A model generated the notes under the pieces. It saw only the letters and a program-made list of their open reading frames with translations. It ran no database searches and was not told the DNA's origin. A stretch of 64,000 bases of DNA from WQXF01 sp031553615 (lineage in GTDB: Bacteria > Bacillota > Clostridia > Christensenellales > Aristaeellaceae), in assembly GCA_031553615.1 (NCBI GenBank), contig JAVBLJ010000013.1, forward strand, positions 1 through 64,000, given 5' to 3'. Below are positions 1-8,317 of the stretch, in pieces (positions within the stretch are counted from its first letter, which is position 1; each line of letters starts with the position of its first letter). The translations under genes and the position numbers were made by a program.

Positions 1-40
1 GCGAACGCATTTGGATACAGAAACTGGGAGTTGTGCTGCG

Positions 41-167
41 AAGGAGTCCAGAGGGCGACCGCAAAGCCCTCTGGTCGACCGTGAGGGCGAAACACCCTCC
101 CAAAAGGTAGGCGTTTCGCTCCTGCGGGAGCGACCAGGGGGATTATCGCTCGCCCCCTGGACTCCTT
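41..167. repeat. Nested long inverted repeat (cruciform-type element)
   Basis: Outer arms of 18 bases at 41-58 and 150-167 pair with one mismatch. Inside them, 68-93 pairs imperfectly with 113-141, leaving a short central loop. The element can therefore fold as one long hairpin. No gene is visible in 1-430 on either strand apart from the antisense shadow of the sulfatase. This could be a palindromic interspersed element, or a structured 3' region of a gene lying before the window. Only one copy is seen here. Confidence 0.6.
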
Positions 168-312
168 CTCTGCGCATCTGCCATGTTTTGGGATGTAAAT
201 GCGCTGGCCCTAGGTGGATTTTGAGCGTTCGGATGCTGTACAATGGATTCACAAAAACCGTGCACGTAGGGAATGAGGCGCGGCGCAGCCCCGTGCGCAA
301 CGGAACCAGCAG

Positions 313-347
313 AGACCTCCGAAAGCCTGTGAAAGCCTCGGAGGTCT
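313..347. terminator. Possible terminator-like hairpin downstream of the sulfatase
   Basis: A perfect 10-bp stem (313-322 with 338-347) encloses a 15-base loop. Only three T follow on the plus strand and there is no T-run on the minus strand. It sits about 85 bp past the sulfatase stop codon, so it may end that transcript, but the poor T tract makes this weak. Confidence 0.35.
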
Positions 348-430
348 TTGGTGAGGTTCTCTTGGGATTTCCCCCAAGATTCATGCGCGCCGCAACCGCG
401 ATATTCAATTTTTCCGCTATCGTTACGGGA

Positions 431-1819
431 TCAAGCGTCCGCCGGGTGCATCTCCCGCCGCAGACCTTCCCGGAGTTCCGCCACGCGCGCCTGACAATCC
501 ACATCGCCTATGGCGTCGTGCAGCTCCAGCGGGTCTCGGATCAAATCGAAGTATTGCTCCCGCCCGGTTTCGGGGAAGTAGGCGAGCTTATCGCGCGGGG
601 TGATCAGGAAGTGGTTGGAGCGCGCGCCAAAGGCATGCTCACCGTGCAGCCAGGTGCGCACCGCATTGGCTTCGTGGCGAACGAGCGGCAGCAGGCTCTT
701 GCCCTCCACCGAGTCCGGAATGCCGATTCCGGCCGCGTCCAGCAGGGTCGGCATGATGTCGCGCAACTCCGCCACCGCATCCACTGTTTGGTTCTGCGGC
801 GCGTGCAGCAGGTTCGCCGGGTCGTAGAGGATCAAGGGCACTCCCGCTGAGCCCTCGTAGGGCAATGCTTTGCGGAATAGCCGGTGATCGCCCAGCAGAT
901 CCCCGTGATCCGATGCGAACAGAAAGATCGTGCTTTGCATCAGCCCATATTCTCGGAAGGCCATCAGCATCCGGTTGATCTGGTGATCGATGTGGGTCAC
1001 ATGGCCAAGATAGGCGGCGCGCGCCCGTCGAAGCGCATCCGGCGGGATGTCGCCCTCCAGCGCATCGATGTCCAAGCCGCGCTGTTCCGCATCTCTTTCG
1101 CAGGTCCAATCGCCCATCAGCGGCGCGGGGATGTCCCCGGAGCGGTTGGCGTAAAGGTCGAAGTAATAAGGCGGCGGGTCCAGCGGCGAATGGGGCCGCA
1201 CAAAGGAGCTCATTAGGAAAAAGGGCTTGCCCGGATCGCGCCTGCGCAAAAAGTCGATGCTCTGCTGCGCGCACCAGTTCGTCGGGTGGTATTGCTCCGC
1301 CAGATGCCAGGGCCGTGCCACCCAGGAATTGCAGTCCAGACCGATGTCGGTCAAATCATAATCCTGGCCCAGCTGCTGCCGCAGCCAATGCAGGTAGTCG
1401 TCCGTTTGAGCGAAGGTTTCGCCCGAGGTCTTCTCTTGATTGCGGGTGAAGTGCAGGTAGCCATCGTGCAGTACCACGTTGTGAAAGCCCAGCAGGTTGC
1501 GGGCCGGGTGGACGTGCATCTTGCCCACGGCCTGGGTGTGATACCCGGCCTCGGCGAAGACCGAAGCGATGGTGTTGGGATAGTTCCACGGGACGCCATC
1601 CTGGTAACCCAGCCGACCATGGCTGCGCTGGGAGAGCCCGGTCAGGATCGCGGCGCGGGCGGCGATGCAGCTGGGCACGGCGCTGTAGGCACGGGTAAAC
1701 AGCGTGCCATGGCGCTTCATCATGTCCAGCGTCGGCGTGGGGCTTAGGGGATGGCCGCATACGCCCAGCACATCCCTACGCATCTGGTCGACCAGTATGA
1801 GTACGACGTTTGGCTTCAT
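431..1819 (-). CDS. Sulfatase-family hydrolase (arylsulfatase / phosphonate monoester hydrolase-like)
   Basis: 462 residues of the alkaline-phosphatase-superfamily sulfatase fold. It starts MKPNVVLILVDQ, placing a metal-binding Asp at residue 11. The formylglycine motif is CIAAR (Cys51), a Cys-type site with Ala where most bacterial sulfatases have Pro. A later SDHGDLLGDH segment supplies the second metal cluster. Activity should need a formylglycine-generating enzyme or anaerobic maturase, and none is in this window. There is no signal peptide, so it is probably cytoplasmic. The ATG is preceded by GGAG. It is monocistronic with its own promoter. The substrate cannot be told; sulfate esters of host or plant glycans are plausible in a gut setting. 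Confidence 0.88.
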   Translation of the reverse strand: MKPNVVLILVDQMRRDVLGVCGHPLSPTPTLDMMKRHGTLFTRAYSAVPSCIAARAAILTGLSQRSHGRLGYQDGVPWNYPNTIASVFAEAGYHTQAVGKMHVHPARNLLGFHNVVLHDGYLHFTRNQEKTSGETFAQTDDYLHWLRQQLGQDYDLTDIGLDCNSWVARPWHLAEQYHPTNWCAQQSIDFLRRRDPGKPFFLMSSFVRPHSPLDPPPYYFDLYANRSGDIPAPLMGDWTCERDAEQRGLDIDALEGDIPPDALRRARAAYLGHVTHIDHQINRMLMAFREYGLMQSTIFLFASDHGDLLGDHRLFRKALPYEGSAGVPLILYDPANLLHAPQNQTVDAVAELRDIMPTLLDAAGIGIPDSVEGKSLLPLVRHEANAVRTWLHGEHAFGARSNHFLITPRDKLAYFPETGREQYFDLIRDPLELHDAIGDVDCQARVAELREGLRREMHPADA

Positions 1820-1881
1820 AGGAATCTCCGTTTCGCGCTCGTCATTTTGAAGAAATTAGGGCGGCCGCAGTATCCTTGTTG

Positions 1882-1909
1882 ATTATAACACGAACGGAGG
1901 GCGTTACAA
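1882..1909 (-). promoter_or_regulatory. SigA-type promoter for the sulfatase gene
   Basis: On the minus strand, TTGTAA (1904-1909) is followed after 16 bases by a perfect TATAAT (1882-1887), 60-odd bases upstream of the sulfatase start. The remainder of the gap to groEL is occupied by a palindromic repeat at 1930-2092. Confidence 0.65.
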
Positions 1910-1929
1910 GCAGAAAAGCCAAGGATGTA

Positions 1930-2092
1930 ATACTATTCCTCGACAGATTTCACGCAATAGATCGCGGAAGATTTTTGCGGAGGGCTAGGAGCCTGAGGGA
2001 GGCGTAGCCGGCAGCTACGCTGACTGAAGCGCGACAATGCCATTCGGGAAAAGATCCGCGAGATATGCTGGCAATCTATCGAGGCGGAGTAT
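1930..2092. repeat. 163-bp palindromic interspersed element, copy 1
   Basis: Its ends form an imperfect terminal inverted repeat (ATACT at the left, AGTAT at the right, then CCTCG..AGATT matching AATCTATCGAGG). The centre is a perfect 7-bp stem (GCGTAGC/GCTACGC), and the outer halves also pair. It matches copy 2 at 4445-4607 over its full length with about 11 mismatches and no gaps. It has no coding capacity. It lies between the end of groEL and the sulfatase promoter. It looks like a MITE or REP-like mobile palindrome. Confidence 0.85.
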
Positions 2093-2162
2093 AAAACGAT
2101 CCAACAGCAAGGGCGCGAACTTTCGTCCGTGCCCTTGCTGGTGAGGCTATGCGTTTTGTGGA

Positions 2163-3797
2163 TTAGTACATGCCGCCCATGCCGCCGCCGCCCTGGGGCA
2201 TGGCGGGGGCCGGGTTTTTCTCCGGCAGGTCGGCCACCAGCGATTCGGTGGTCAGCACCAGCGCGGCGACCGAGGCCGCGTTCTGCAGCGCGGAGCGGGC
2301 GACCTTGGTGGGATCGATGATGCCGCGGGTCACCATGTCGACGTACTCGCCCTGCAGCGCATCGTAGCCATAGCCAACCTTTTCGCTCTTTTTGAGCGTT
2401 TCCACGATCACCGAGCCCTCGATGCCCGCGTTGGTCGCGATCTGGCGGATCGGCTCCTCCAGCGCGCGCAGCACGATCTGCACGCCGGTCTTGGCATCGC
2501 CAGTGTTCTTCTCCAGCTCGGCCTTCACAGCGCCCATCACGGCCAGCAGCGCGGTGCCGCCGCCCGGAACGATGCCCTCTTCCACAGCGGCACGGGTCGC
2601 GGCCAGCGCGTCCTCGATGTGCAGCTTGCGCTCCTTCATTTCCACTTCGGTGGCAGCGCCCACGGAGATCACAGCCACGCCGCCGGCCAGCTTGGCCAAG
2701 CGCTCCTGGAGCTTTTCCTTATCGTAATCGCTGGTGGTATCTTCGATCTGCGCGCGGATGGAGTTGATGCGCGCCTTGATCTCGTTGGAATCGCCAGCGC
2801 CCTCGACGATGGTGGTGTTCTCTTTGTCCACCTTGACCTGGCGCGCGGTGCCCAGCATCTCGAGGGTGGCTTCCTTCAGCTCAAAGCCCAGCTCTTCGCT
2901 GATGACCTGGCCGCCGGTGAGGATGGCGATATCCTGCAGCATGGCCTTGCGGCGGTCGCCGAAGCCGGGGGCCTTCACGGCCACGCAATTGAAGGTGCCG
3001 CGCAGCTTGTTGACAATCAGGGTGGCCAGCGCCTCGCCCTCGACGTCCTCGGCGATCAGCAGCAGCTTCTTGCCGGCTTGCACGACCTGCTCCAGCACGG
3101 GCAGAATCTCCTGAATGTTGGAGATTTTTTTGTCGGTGATCAGGATCAGGGGATTGTCGAGCACGGCTTCCATTTTCTCGGTATCGGTGACCATGTAGGA
3201 GGAAGCGTAGCCGCGATCGAACTGCATGCCTTCCACCACGTTCAGGTCGGTTTTCATGGTCTTGGATTCTTCCACGGTGATCACGCCGTCATTGCCGACC
3301 TTCTCCATCGCGTCGGAGATCAGTTGGCCGATGGCATCCTCGCCCGCCGAGATGGCCGCGACCTGGGTGATGGCCTGCTTGCTTTCGATGGGCTTGGAGA
3401 GCGCCTTGAGGCCCTCCACAGCGGCCTCGGTCGCGGCCTCGATGCCGCGCTTAAGTACCATGGGGTTGGCACCGGCGGCCAAGTTCTTCAGGCCTTCGCG
3501 CACGATGGCCTGGGCCAGCAGGGTGGCGGTGGTGGTGCCGTCGCCAGCCACATCCTGGGTCTTGGTGGCGACTTCCTTCACCAGCTGCGCGCCCATGTTT
3601 TCGAACGCATCCTCCAGCTCGATCTCCTTGGCGATGGTCACGCCGTCGTTGGTGATCAGGGGCGCGCCGAATTTCTTGTCGAGCACCACGTTGCGGCCCT
3701 TGGGTCCCAGCGTGATTTTGACGGTATCGGCTAGGGCGTTGAGGCCTTTTTCCAGCGCGCGGCGGGCTTCTTCACCGTAAATGATTTGCTTTGCCAT
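2163..3797 (-). CDS. groL: Chaperonin GroEL (Hsp60)
   Basis: 544 residues, the normal GroEL length. It starts MAKQIIYGEEARRALEKG, carries the ATP-site segment GDGTTTATLLAQ and the LGPKGRNVVLD motif, and ends in the glycine/methionine-rich tail GGGGMGGMY. It forms the 14-mer ATP-driven folding chamber with GroES. The ATG has a strong AAGGAGGAAT site. It is the second gene of a groES-groEL operon, 50 bp after groES, and inherits heat-shock control from the CIRCE element upstream of groES. Confidence 0.99.
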   Translation of the reverse strand: MAKQIIYGEEARRALEKGLNALADTVKITLGPKGRNVVLDKKFGAPLITNDGVTIAKEIELEDAFENMGAQLVKEVATKTQDVAGDGTTTATLLAQAIVREGLKNLAAGANPMVLKRGIEAATEAAVEGLKALSKPIESKQAITQVAAISAGEDAIGQLISDAMEKVGNDGVITVEESKTMKTDLNVVEGMQFDRGYASSYMVTDTEKMEAVLDNPLILITDKKISNIQEILPVLEQVVQAGKKLLLIAEDVEGEALATLIVNKLRGTFNCVAVKAPGFGDRRKAMLQDIAILTGGQVISEELGFELKEATLEMLGTARQVKVDKENTTIVEGAGDSNEIKARINSIRAQIEDTTSDYDKEKLQERLAKLAGGVAVISVGAATEVEMKERKLHIEDALAATRAAVEEGIVPGGGTALLAVMGAVKAELEKNTGDAKTGVQIVLRALEEPIRQIATNAGIEGSVIVETLKKSEKVGYGYDALQGEYVDMVTRGIIDPTKVARSALQNAASVAALVLTTESLVADLPEKNPAPAMPQGGGGMGGMY

Positions 3798-3847
3798 GAT
3801 GGATTCCTCCTTAAATTGTCTAGCTTAAACTACGAATGTTGCGGGGA

Positions 3848-4132
3848 TTACTCCACCACGGCCAGAATGTCGTTCTGACGAACGATGATCAGGTCCTTGC
3901 CGTCGATCTTGACTTCGGTGCCAGCGTACTTCGAGTAAATGACCTTCTGGCCTACCGTCACCTGCATCTTGATCTCCTTGCCGTCCACCACGCCGCCGGG
4001 GCCCACGGCTAACACTTCAGCCATCTGGGGCTTTTCCTTGGCGGAGCCGGGCAGTACGATGCCGGATTTGGTGGTCTCCTCGGATTCGATGTTGCGGATG
4101 ACCACGCGGTCGCTGAGGGGCTTCACATTCAT
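3848..4132 (-). CDS. groES: Co-chaperonin GroES (Hsp10)
   Basis: 94 residues starting MNVKPLSDRVVI. It has the GroES mobile loop (EETTKSGIVLPGSAKEKP) and the typical end KDLIIVRQNDILAVVE. I use this ATG, not an in-frame one nine codons upstream, because it follows AAGGAGG at normal spacing and gives the family length. It caps the GroEL ring. It is the first gene of the groESL operon, with promoter and CIRCE operator just upstream. Confidence 0.98.
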   Translation of the reverse strand: MNVKPLSDRVVIRNIESEETTKSGIVLPGSAKEKPQMAEVLAVGPGGVVDGKEIKMQVTVGQKVIYSKYAGTEVKIDGKDLIIVRQNDILAVVE

Positions 4133-4205
4133 TGCGATATCCTCCTTCGATTTGTGCATTTGCAGCCATTGCGTTAGCAGCGTAACTGCCGATTCAGAGT
4201 GGTTG

Positions 4206-4232
4206 TTAGCACTCGATGTCGTTGAGTGCTAA
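4206..4232. promoter_or_regulatory. CIRCE operator (HrcA binding site)
   Basis: A perfect match to the CIRCE element: TTAGCACTC, nine bases, GAGTGCTAA. It lies between the groES promoter and the groES start. The repressor HrcA is known to bind this element and block groESL at normal temperature. hrcA itself is not in the window. Confidence 0.97.
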
Positions 4233-4243
4233 GCGACGCTGTT

Positions 4244-4272
4244 AGTGTAAATCAAACCGGCTTGCATGGCAA
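4244..4272 (-). promoter_or_regulatory. SigA-type promoter of groES-groEL
   Basis: Minus-strand TTGCCA (4267-4272), 17-base spacer, TACACT (4244-4249). Transcription would begin about at the edge of the CIRCE operator, the usual arrangement in Firmicutes. Confidence 0.8.
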
Positions 4273-4444
4273 GAGGAACCAGGAATTGAATTGCGCGAAA
4301 AATAGGCAAATTCGGATGAATTTTCGAAATATCTCCGCAAAGCTCGCCGAATCTTTAAAATGCGTCGGTTTTTGATTGACGGCTTGTGGCTGGCGCAGGT
4401 GTCGGCAGCGTGGTAGAATAGCAGGCGACGATGCGCATGGAATA

Positions 4445-4607
4445 ATACTAATCCTCGATAGATTTCAAGCAATAGATCGCGGAAGATTTTTGCGGAGGGC
4501 TAGGAGCCTGAGGGAGGCGTAGCCCGCAGCTACGCTGACCGAAGCGCGACAACGCCATTCGGAAAAAGATCCGCGAGATATGCCGGAAATCTATCGAGGA
4601 GTAGTAT
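4445..4607. repeat. 163-bp palindromic interspersed element, copy 2
   Basis: Same orientation and same length as copy 1 (1930-2092), about 93% identical by eye without gaps. Its terminal inverted repeats are better preserved (ATACT..CCTCGATAGATTT against AAATCTATCGAGG..AGTAT). The right end lies 11 bases before the mutY start codon and directly abuts its ribosome binding site, so it could influence mutY expression. It fills most of the 486-bp gap between groES and mutY; the rest carries the groES promoter and nothing else recognisable. Confidence 0.87.
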
Positions 4608-4618
4608 AAGGGGGGCAA

Positions 4619-5719
4619 ATGGTGTCAGCGGTAGAGCATGGAGAGACGGCGAACCAAGCGCGAAAGGACCCGCAGGGCTTCTCGCAAGCCTTGCTGGCCT
4701 GGTACGATGTCGGACATCGCGCGTTCCCTTGGCGCGAGACCAGTGATCCCTACGCGACATGGATATCGGAAGTGATGCTGCAGCAGACCCGTGCGGGCAC
4801 AGTGATCGGGTACTACGAGCGGTTTTTGGAGCGATTCCCCACGGTGTGGGCATTGGCCGCCGCGCCGGAGCAGGAGCTGCTCAAGGCCTGGGAGGGCTTG
4901 GGCTACTATAGCCGCGCGCACAACTTGCAGCGCGCGGCGCAGCGCATTGTGGAGGTGCATGGCGGTATGCTGCCGGCCAGCGTGGAAGCGCTACGGGCGC
5001 TGCCGGGCATCGGCGAATACACCGCCGGGGCCATCGCGAGCATGGCGTTCGGGGTGAGAGCGGCGGCGGTGGATGGCAACGTGGAGCGGGTGATCGCCCG
5101 CGTGACCGGCATCCGAAGGGAGATCACCGTGCCCAGCGTGCGCCGTGAAATCCGTGCGTGTGCCGAGGCGCTGGTGCCTGCCGAACGTCCCGGCGATTTC
5201 AACAATGCGATGATCGAGCTGGGTGCTTCGCTGTGCGCGCCGGGCACGCCGGATTGCGAACGCTGCCCGGTGCGCGGCTGGTGCGATGCCTCCCGGGTGG
5301 GCGATGCGGATGTACTGCCTGTGAAGCAGCGCGTGCATGCGCCCAAGGCGGAGCGGCGCGGAGTGGCCATCGTGCGGCAGGGCGGGCGGGTGCTGGTGCA
5401 ACGACGCACCGAGCGCATGCTGGGCGGGCTGTGGCAGTTCCCCAATGCGCTGAATGCGGAGGAGCCAGAGGCGCTCCGCCAAGCTCTGCACCGCCAGGGT
5501 GTGGATGCGGTTTGGGTAGGCGAACGGGAAAGCGCGAAACACGTATTCACCCACCGGGTGTGGGAGATGCGGCTGCACCGCTTTGCGGCGCAAGAGGCCG
5601 CAGAGTTGCCCGAGAGCCTGTGGGTGGATGTAGCGGGGCTGGAGGCGCTGCCGCTGCCCACCGCGATGCGGGCGGCCAAGCAGGAGGCGCTGGCCTGGCT
5701 GGCGGAGCCGTTTTCCTAA
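4619..5719 (+). CDS. mutY: A/G-specific adenine DNA glycosylase MutY
   Basis: 366 residues, normal for MutY. It removes adenine mispaired with 8-oxoguanine. The catalytic Glu51 lies in SEVMLQQT. A helix-hairpin-helix occurs around residues 127-141 (LPGIGEYTAGAIA) and the catalytic Asp is in VDGNVERV (residue 152). A [4Fe-4S] cluster is formed by Cys206, 213, 216 and 222 (C-x6-C-x2-C-x5-C). The C-terminal NUDIX-like domain (about 240-360) senses the oxidised guanine. The ATG is preceded by AAGGGGGG. The palindromic element copy 2 ends just before the start. Confidence 0.97.
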   Translation: MVSAVEHGETANQARKDPQGFSQALLAWYDVGHRAFPWRETSDPYATWISEVMLQQTRAGTVIGYYERFLERFPTVWALAAAPEQELLKAWEGLGYYSRAHNLQRAAQRIVEVHGGMLPASVEALRALPGIGEYTAGAIASMAFGVRAAAVDGNVERVIARVTGIRREITVPSVRREIRACAEALVPAERPGDFNNAMIELGASLCAPGTPDCERCPVRGWCDASRVGDADVLPVKQRVHAPKAERRGVAIVRQGGRVLVQRRTERMLGGLWQFPNALNAEEPEALRQALHRQGVDAVWVGERESAKHVFTHRVWEMRLHRFAAQEAAELPESLWVDVAGLEALPLPTAMRAAKQEALAWLAEPFS

Positions 5720-5757
5720 AAACCGGAGGAGCCTCTTTCCCAGAAAGATGAAGCGAG

Positions 5758-7281
5758 GTGAGCAGCTTGCGGGTGACGCTGGTGGCGGTCAATGCCATGT
5801 ACATGCACACAAATCTGGCGGTGCGCTGCCTGAATGCGGCGGTGGAAAACGCTATAAGCCAAGGCGAGCTTATGCCGTTGGAGCACACGGTGCTGGAGCT
5901 GCACAGCAACCAACCGTTCGGCGTACAGCTTCGCGCCGTCTGGGCGACCCGGCCCGACGTGCTTTGCTTTTCCACTTACATCTGGAACCGCGAACGCGTG
6001 CTGCAACTGGCGCGTACGCTTAAGCGAGCAGTGCCCGGCGTGCGCATTGTGCTGGGCGGGCCCGAGGTGTCCTTCGAGGTGGAGGCTTTGCTGGCGGAGC
6101 ACCCCTTCCTGGATGCGGTCGTATCCGGCGAGGGCGAGGTTAGCTACCCCGCGCTGCTGGCGGCGTTCGCGCAGGGCGCAGAGCTGGCCGCAGATTTTCC
6201 CGGCATTCCCGGCTGCACGGTGCGCACGCAAGGCGGCATTTCGCTCGGCGGGGCCGCGGAGCCACTGCCGCCGGAGCGTTGGCCGCATCCGTATCCGCAT
6301 GGGTTGGATGCCGAGGCGCAGCGGATTTGGTACGTGGAGACCGCGCGCGGCTGTCCGTTTCAATGCCAATTTTGCCTTTCGGCGGGGGAGAAGGTGCGCG
6401 CGCTTCCGGTAGCGCAGGCAGTGGATAGACTGCGCGGCTTGGCCGAGGCCGGGGCGAAGCTGGTAAAGCTGGTGGATCGCACGTTCAATTTTGACGGAGC
6501 CCGTGCGCGGGAGATTTGGCGCGCGCTGATAGCGCTCGACACCGATTGCGTGTTTCACTTTGAAATCGAAGCGCATCTGTTGGATGCGGAAAGTCTCGCG
6601 TTGCTGGCCGCCGCGCCCCGAGGCCGGTTTCAGTTCGAGATCGGGGTGCAGAGCACCACGCCCGAGGTATTGCGCGCGGTGCGGCGCGGGAATCATTTTC
6701 CCGCGATCGCTCAGGCGGTGCGGGCGCTACGGCAGGCCGATACCATCGCGCTGCACCTGGACTTGATCGCCGGACTGCCCGGCGAAACGTTCGCCAGCTT
6801 CGCGCGCTCGTTCGATGCGGTGTTTGCGCTGCGCCCGCACCGGCTGCAGCTTGGCTTTTTGAAGCTGCTGCCCGGAAGCGGACTCCGCCGCGATGCCGAA
6901 GCGCTGGGCATCGTGTACGCGCCCGATCCGCCCTATCAGGTGCTGCACACGCCGCAGCTCTCCTTTGCCGAGCTGGAGGAGCTCCACGACGTGGATCGCG
7001 CGCTCGATTGGTACGGCAACACTGGCCGCCATCAGGCGGTGATGGCATTGTTAACGGAACAGGGCTCGTTCTTTGCGGCGCACCATGCGCTTGCGCGGTG
7101 GCTACGCGACCAAGGCCTGTTTGATGCCGACCGCAGCGCCTCCCAGCGCGCCGAGGCGCTGGAGCGTTACGCGGCCCAGCTTCCCGCCATGGATACGAAC
7201 CGGCTGCGCGAGGCTGCGCTGGCCGATCAGGCTGCGTTGGGTGGCTACCGTCGCTATCAGCGCTCGGCGGATCGTCGATAA
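5758..7281 (+). CDS. B12-binding-domain radical SAM protein (DUF4080 type)
   Basis: 507 residues. The N-terminal ~150 residues form a B12-binding Rossmann fold (VLGGPEVSFE, VVSGEGEVSYPALL). A radical SAM core follows, with its cluster motif C-x3-C-x2-C at Cys199, Cys203 and Cys206 (ARGCPFQCQFC). The C-terminal ~130 residues resemble the DUF4080 extension common in anaerobes. Whether it still binds cobalamin, and its substrate, are unknown. The start is GTG; no better start is available near the purine-rich AAGCGAG. It lies 38 bp after mutY and is followed by a strong terminator, so the two may be co-transcribed. Confidence 0.9.
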   Translation: MSSLRVTLVAVNAMYMHTNLAVRCLNAAVENAISQGELMPLEHTVLELHSNQPFGVQLRAVWATRPDVLCFSTYIWNRERVLQLARTLKRAVPGVRIVLGGPEVSFEVEALLAEHPFLDAVVSGEGEVSYPALLAAFAQGAELAADFPGIPGCTVRTQGGISLGGAAEPLPPERWPHPYPHGLDAEAQRIWYVETARGCPFQCQFCLSAGEKVRALPVAQAVDRLRGLAEAGAKLVKLVDRTFNFDGARAREIWRALIALDTDCVFHFEIEAHLLDAESLALLAAAPRGRFQFEIGVQSTTPEVLRAVRRGNHFPAIAQAVRALRQADTIALHLDLIAGLPGETFASFARSFDAVFALRPHRLQLGFLKLLPGSGLRRDAEALGIVYAPDPPYQVLHTPQLSFAELEELHDVDRALDWYGNTGRHQAVMALLTEQGSFFAAHHALARWLRDQGLFDADRSASQRAEALERYAAQLPAMDTNRLREAALADQAALGGYRRYQRSADRR

Positions 7282-7338
7282 GGCCGCTTCGCGTCTCGAC
7301 CTCGATATCGCGCAAAACTCGAAAAAATACGACGGTAT

Positions 7339-7380
7339 AAAAAACGCCGCGCTGCAAAACCTAGCAGTGCGGCGTTTTTT
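7339..7380 (+). terminator. Rho-independent terminator after the radical SAM gene
   Basis: An A-tract, a GC stem (ACGCCGC with GCGGCGT) and a run of six T. The flanking A and T tracts make it usable in both directions. It separates the mutY unit from the spoVA operon. Confidence 0.9.
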
Positions 7381-7486
7381 CCCAAACATGGCGATTTGCG
7401 CATCAGTTGGAGAATTACGCATGGAGAGCCAACCGCCCCCTTGGTTGGCGCGCCTGCTATTTCCATGGGATGTGCAGCCAAACTGC

Positions 7487-7515
7487 TCATGTTTCGCCTG
7501 CCCCCTTCCATACTA
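7487..7515 (+). promoter_or_regulatory. Possible forespore (SigG-type) promoter of the spoVA operon
   Basis: TCATG (7487-7491), 17 bases, CATACTA (7509-7515). The -10 fits the CATnnTA pattern of SigG/SigF promoters, and spoVA operons are known to be SigG-dependent in Bacillus. The predicted start would fall almost on the ribosome binding site at 7521-7530, which is unusually close, so this is tentative. Confidence 0.35.
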
Positions 7516-7535
7516 GGCGCAAGGGGGGAGTGCGC

Positions 7536-7706
7536 ATGCAGGAGATACGTGAAAAGGTGGCGCTAACCGTGTTGCTGGCCGCGCTGTTGGTGGTGCTGGT
7601 GTGGATTGGTATCTTGGTTTCCGCACGGCAGCGGGGTGGGGAATCCGTCCGGTTTTCCGATGCGCTGTGGACGATGAAGCACATCGCGCGGGAGGAAGAC
7701 CCATGA
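7536..7706 (+). CDS. Small single-pass membrane protein at the head of the spoVA operon
   Basis: 56 residues. MQEIREKVALT leads into a hydrophobic segment at about residues 9-30, followed by a polar tail ending IAREEDP. The ATG has an excellent AAGGGGGGAG site. Its stop overlaps the spoVAA start (ATGA), so the two are translationally coupled. I recognise no family. In many Bacilli and Clostridia the gene before spoVAA is sigF; that is not the case here. A role in sporulation is inferred from position only. Confidence 0.7.
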   Translation: MQEIREKVALTVLLAALLVVLVWIGILVSARQRGGESVRFSDALWTMKHIAREEDP

Positions 7707-8317
7707 TCTATCTACGCATGCGGGAGGTTACGACCTCCGAACCTGGGCAGGCGCTGTGCCTGGCCGATGTGGCCGATGTATTGGCAGACGCCTCGTTGGG
7801 GCTGAACGCGCTGCCGATTAGCGTGCCTCGCGTTCCGGGCGTATGGAAACTGGACGCGCTCGCGCTGATTCGCGAGATTCAGGCGCGCTGCCCCAGGGAA
7901 TCGGTGGTGCTGCTGGGCAGCGCGAAAGCAACGCTTGTCTGCCGGCGTGCGCAAAAACCCCGCTGGGTTGGGATGCGCGCCGTGCTGGTGTTTGCGCTGC
8001 TGTTTGTGGGCAGCGCCATGGCCATGGCCTGGTTTCATGCGGACGTAAACATGCTGGGGGCGCAGCGATCGGTGGCGCGCATGCTGACCGGCGGCGACGG
8101 CGTAGGCGCGTGGTGGATCGCGCTGCCGTACGCGCTGGGCGTGGGCAGTGGCGTGGTGTTTTACTATGCGCTGACCAGCCGCAAGACGGCCTCGCCGCTG
8201 GATATTAAGCTGGCCGAATACCGCAGGCAGGCGCAGGCGCAGATGGCGCGCGATGCCGTACCGGCCCCGGCGGCGCGAGGCGGAAGCAAGCGAGGTGAAG
8301 GCGAGCCCCATGGCTGA
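7703..8317 (+). CDS. spoVAA: Stage V sporulation protein AA
   Basis: 204 residues, the usual SpoVAA length. The N-terminal ~100 residues are a soluble domain (MIYLRMREVTTSEPGQALCLADVADV). Two membrane segments follow (about 92-111 and 135-158), then a cytoplasmic tail. SpoVA proteins form the forespore membrane channel for calcium-dipicolinate uptake and release. The assignment rests on sequence character and on position directly ahead of spoVAB-AE. The start is fixed by ATGA overlap with the preceding small gene. Confidence 0.85.
   Translation: MIYLRMREVTTSEPGQALCLADVADVLADASLGLNALPISVPRVPGVWKLDALALIREIQARCPRESVVLLGSAKATLVCRRAQKPRWVGMRAVLVFALLFVGSAMAMAWFHADVNMLGAQRSVARMLTGGDGVGAWWIALPYALGVGSGVVFYYALTSRKTASPLDIKLAEYRRQAQAQMARDAVPAPAARGGSKRGEGEPHG

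Noticed and set aside
11..850. Plus-strand frame running from the window start across the sulfatase 3' half
   Set aside because: It crosses the nested inverted repeat and then is antisense to a clear sulfatase; no homology pattern seen.
2619..3734. Plus-strand open frame of 371 codons opposite groEL
   Set aside because: Antisense shadow of a highly conserved gene; His/Gly-rich composition is typical of such shadows.
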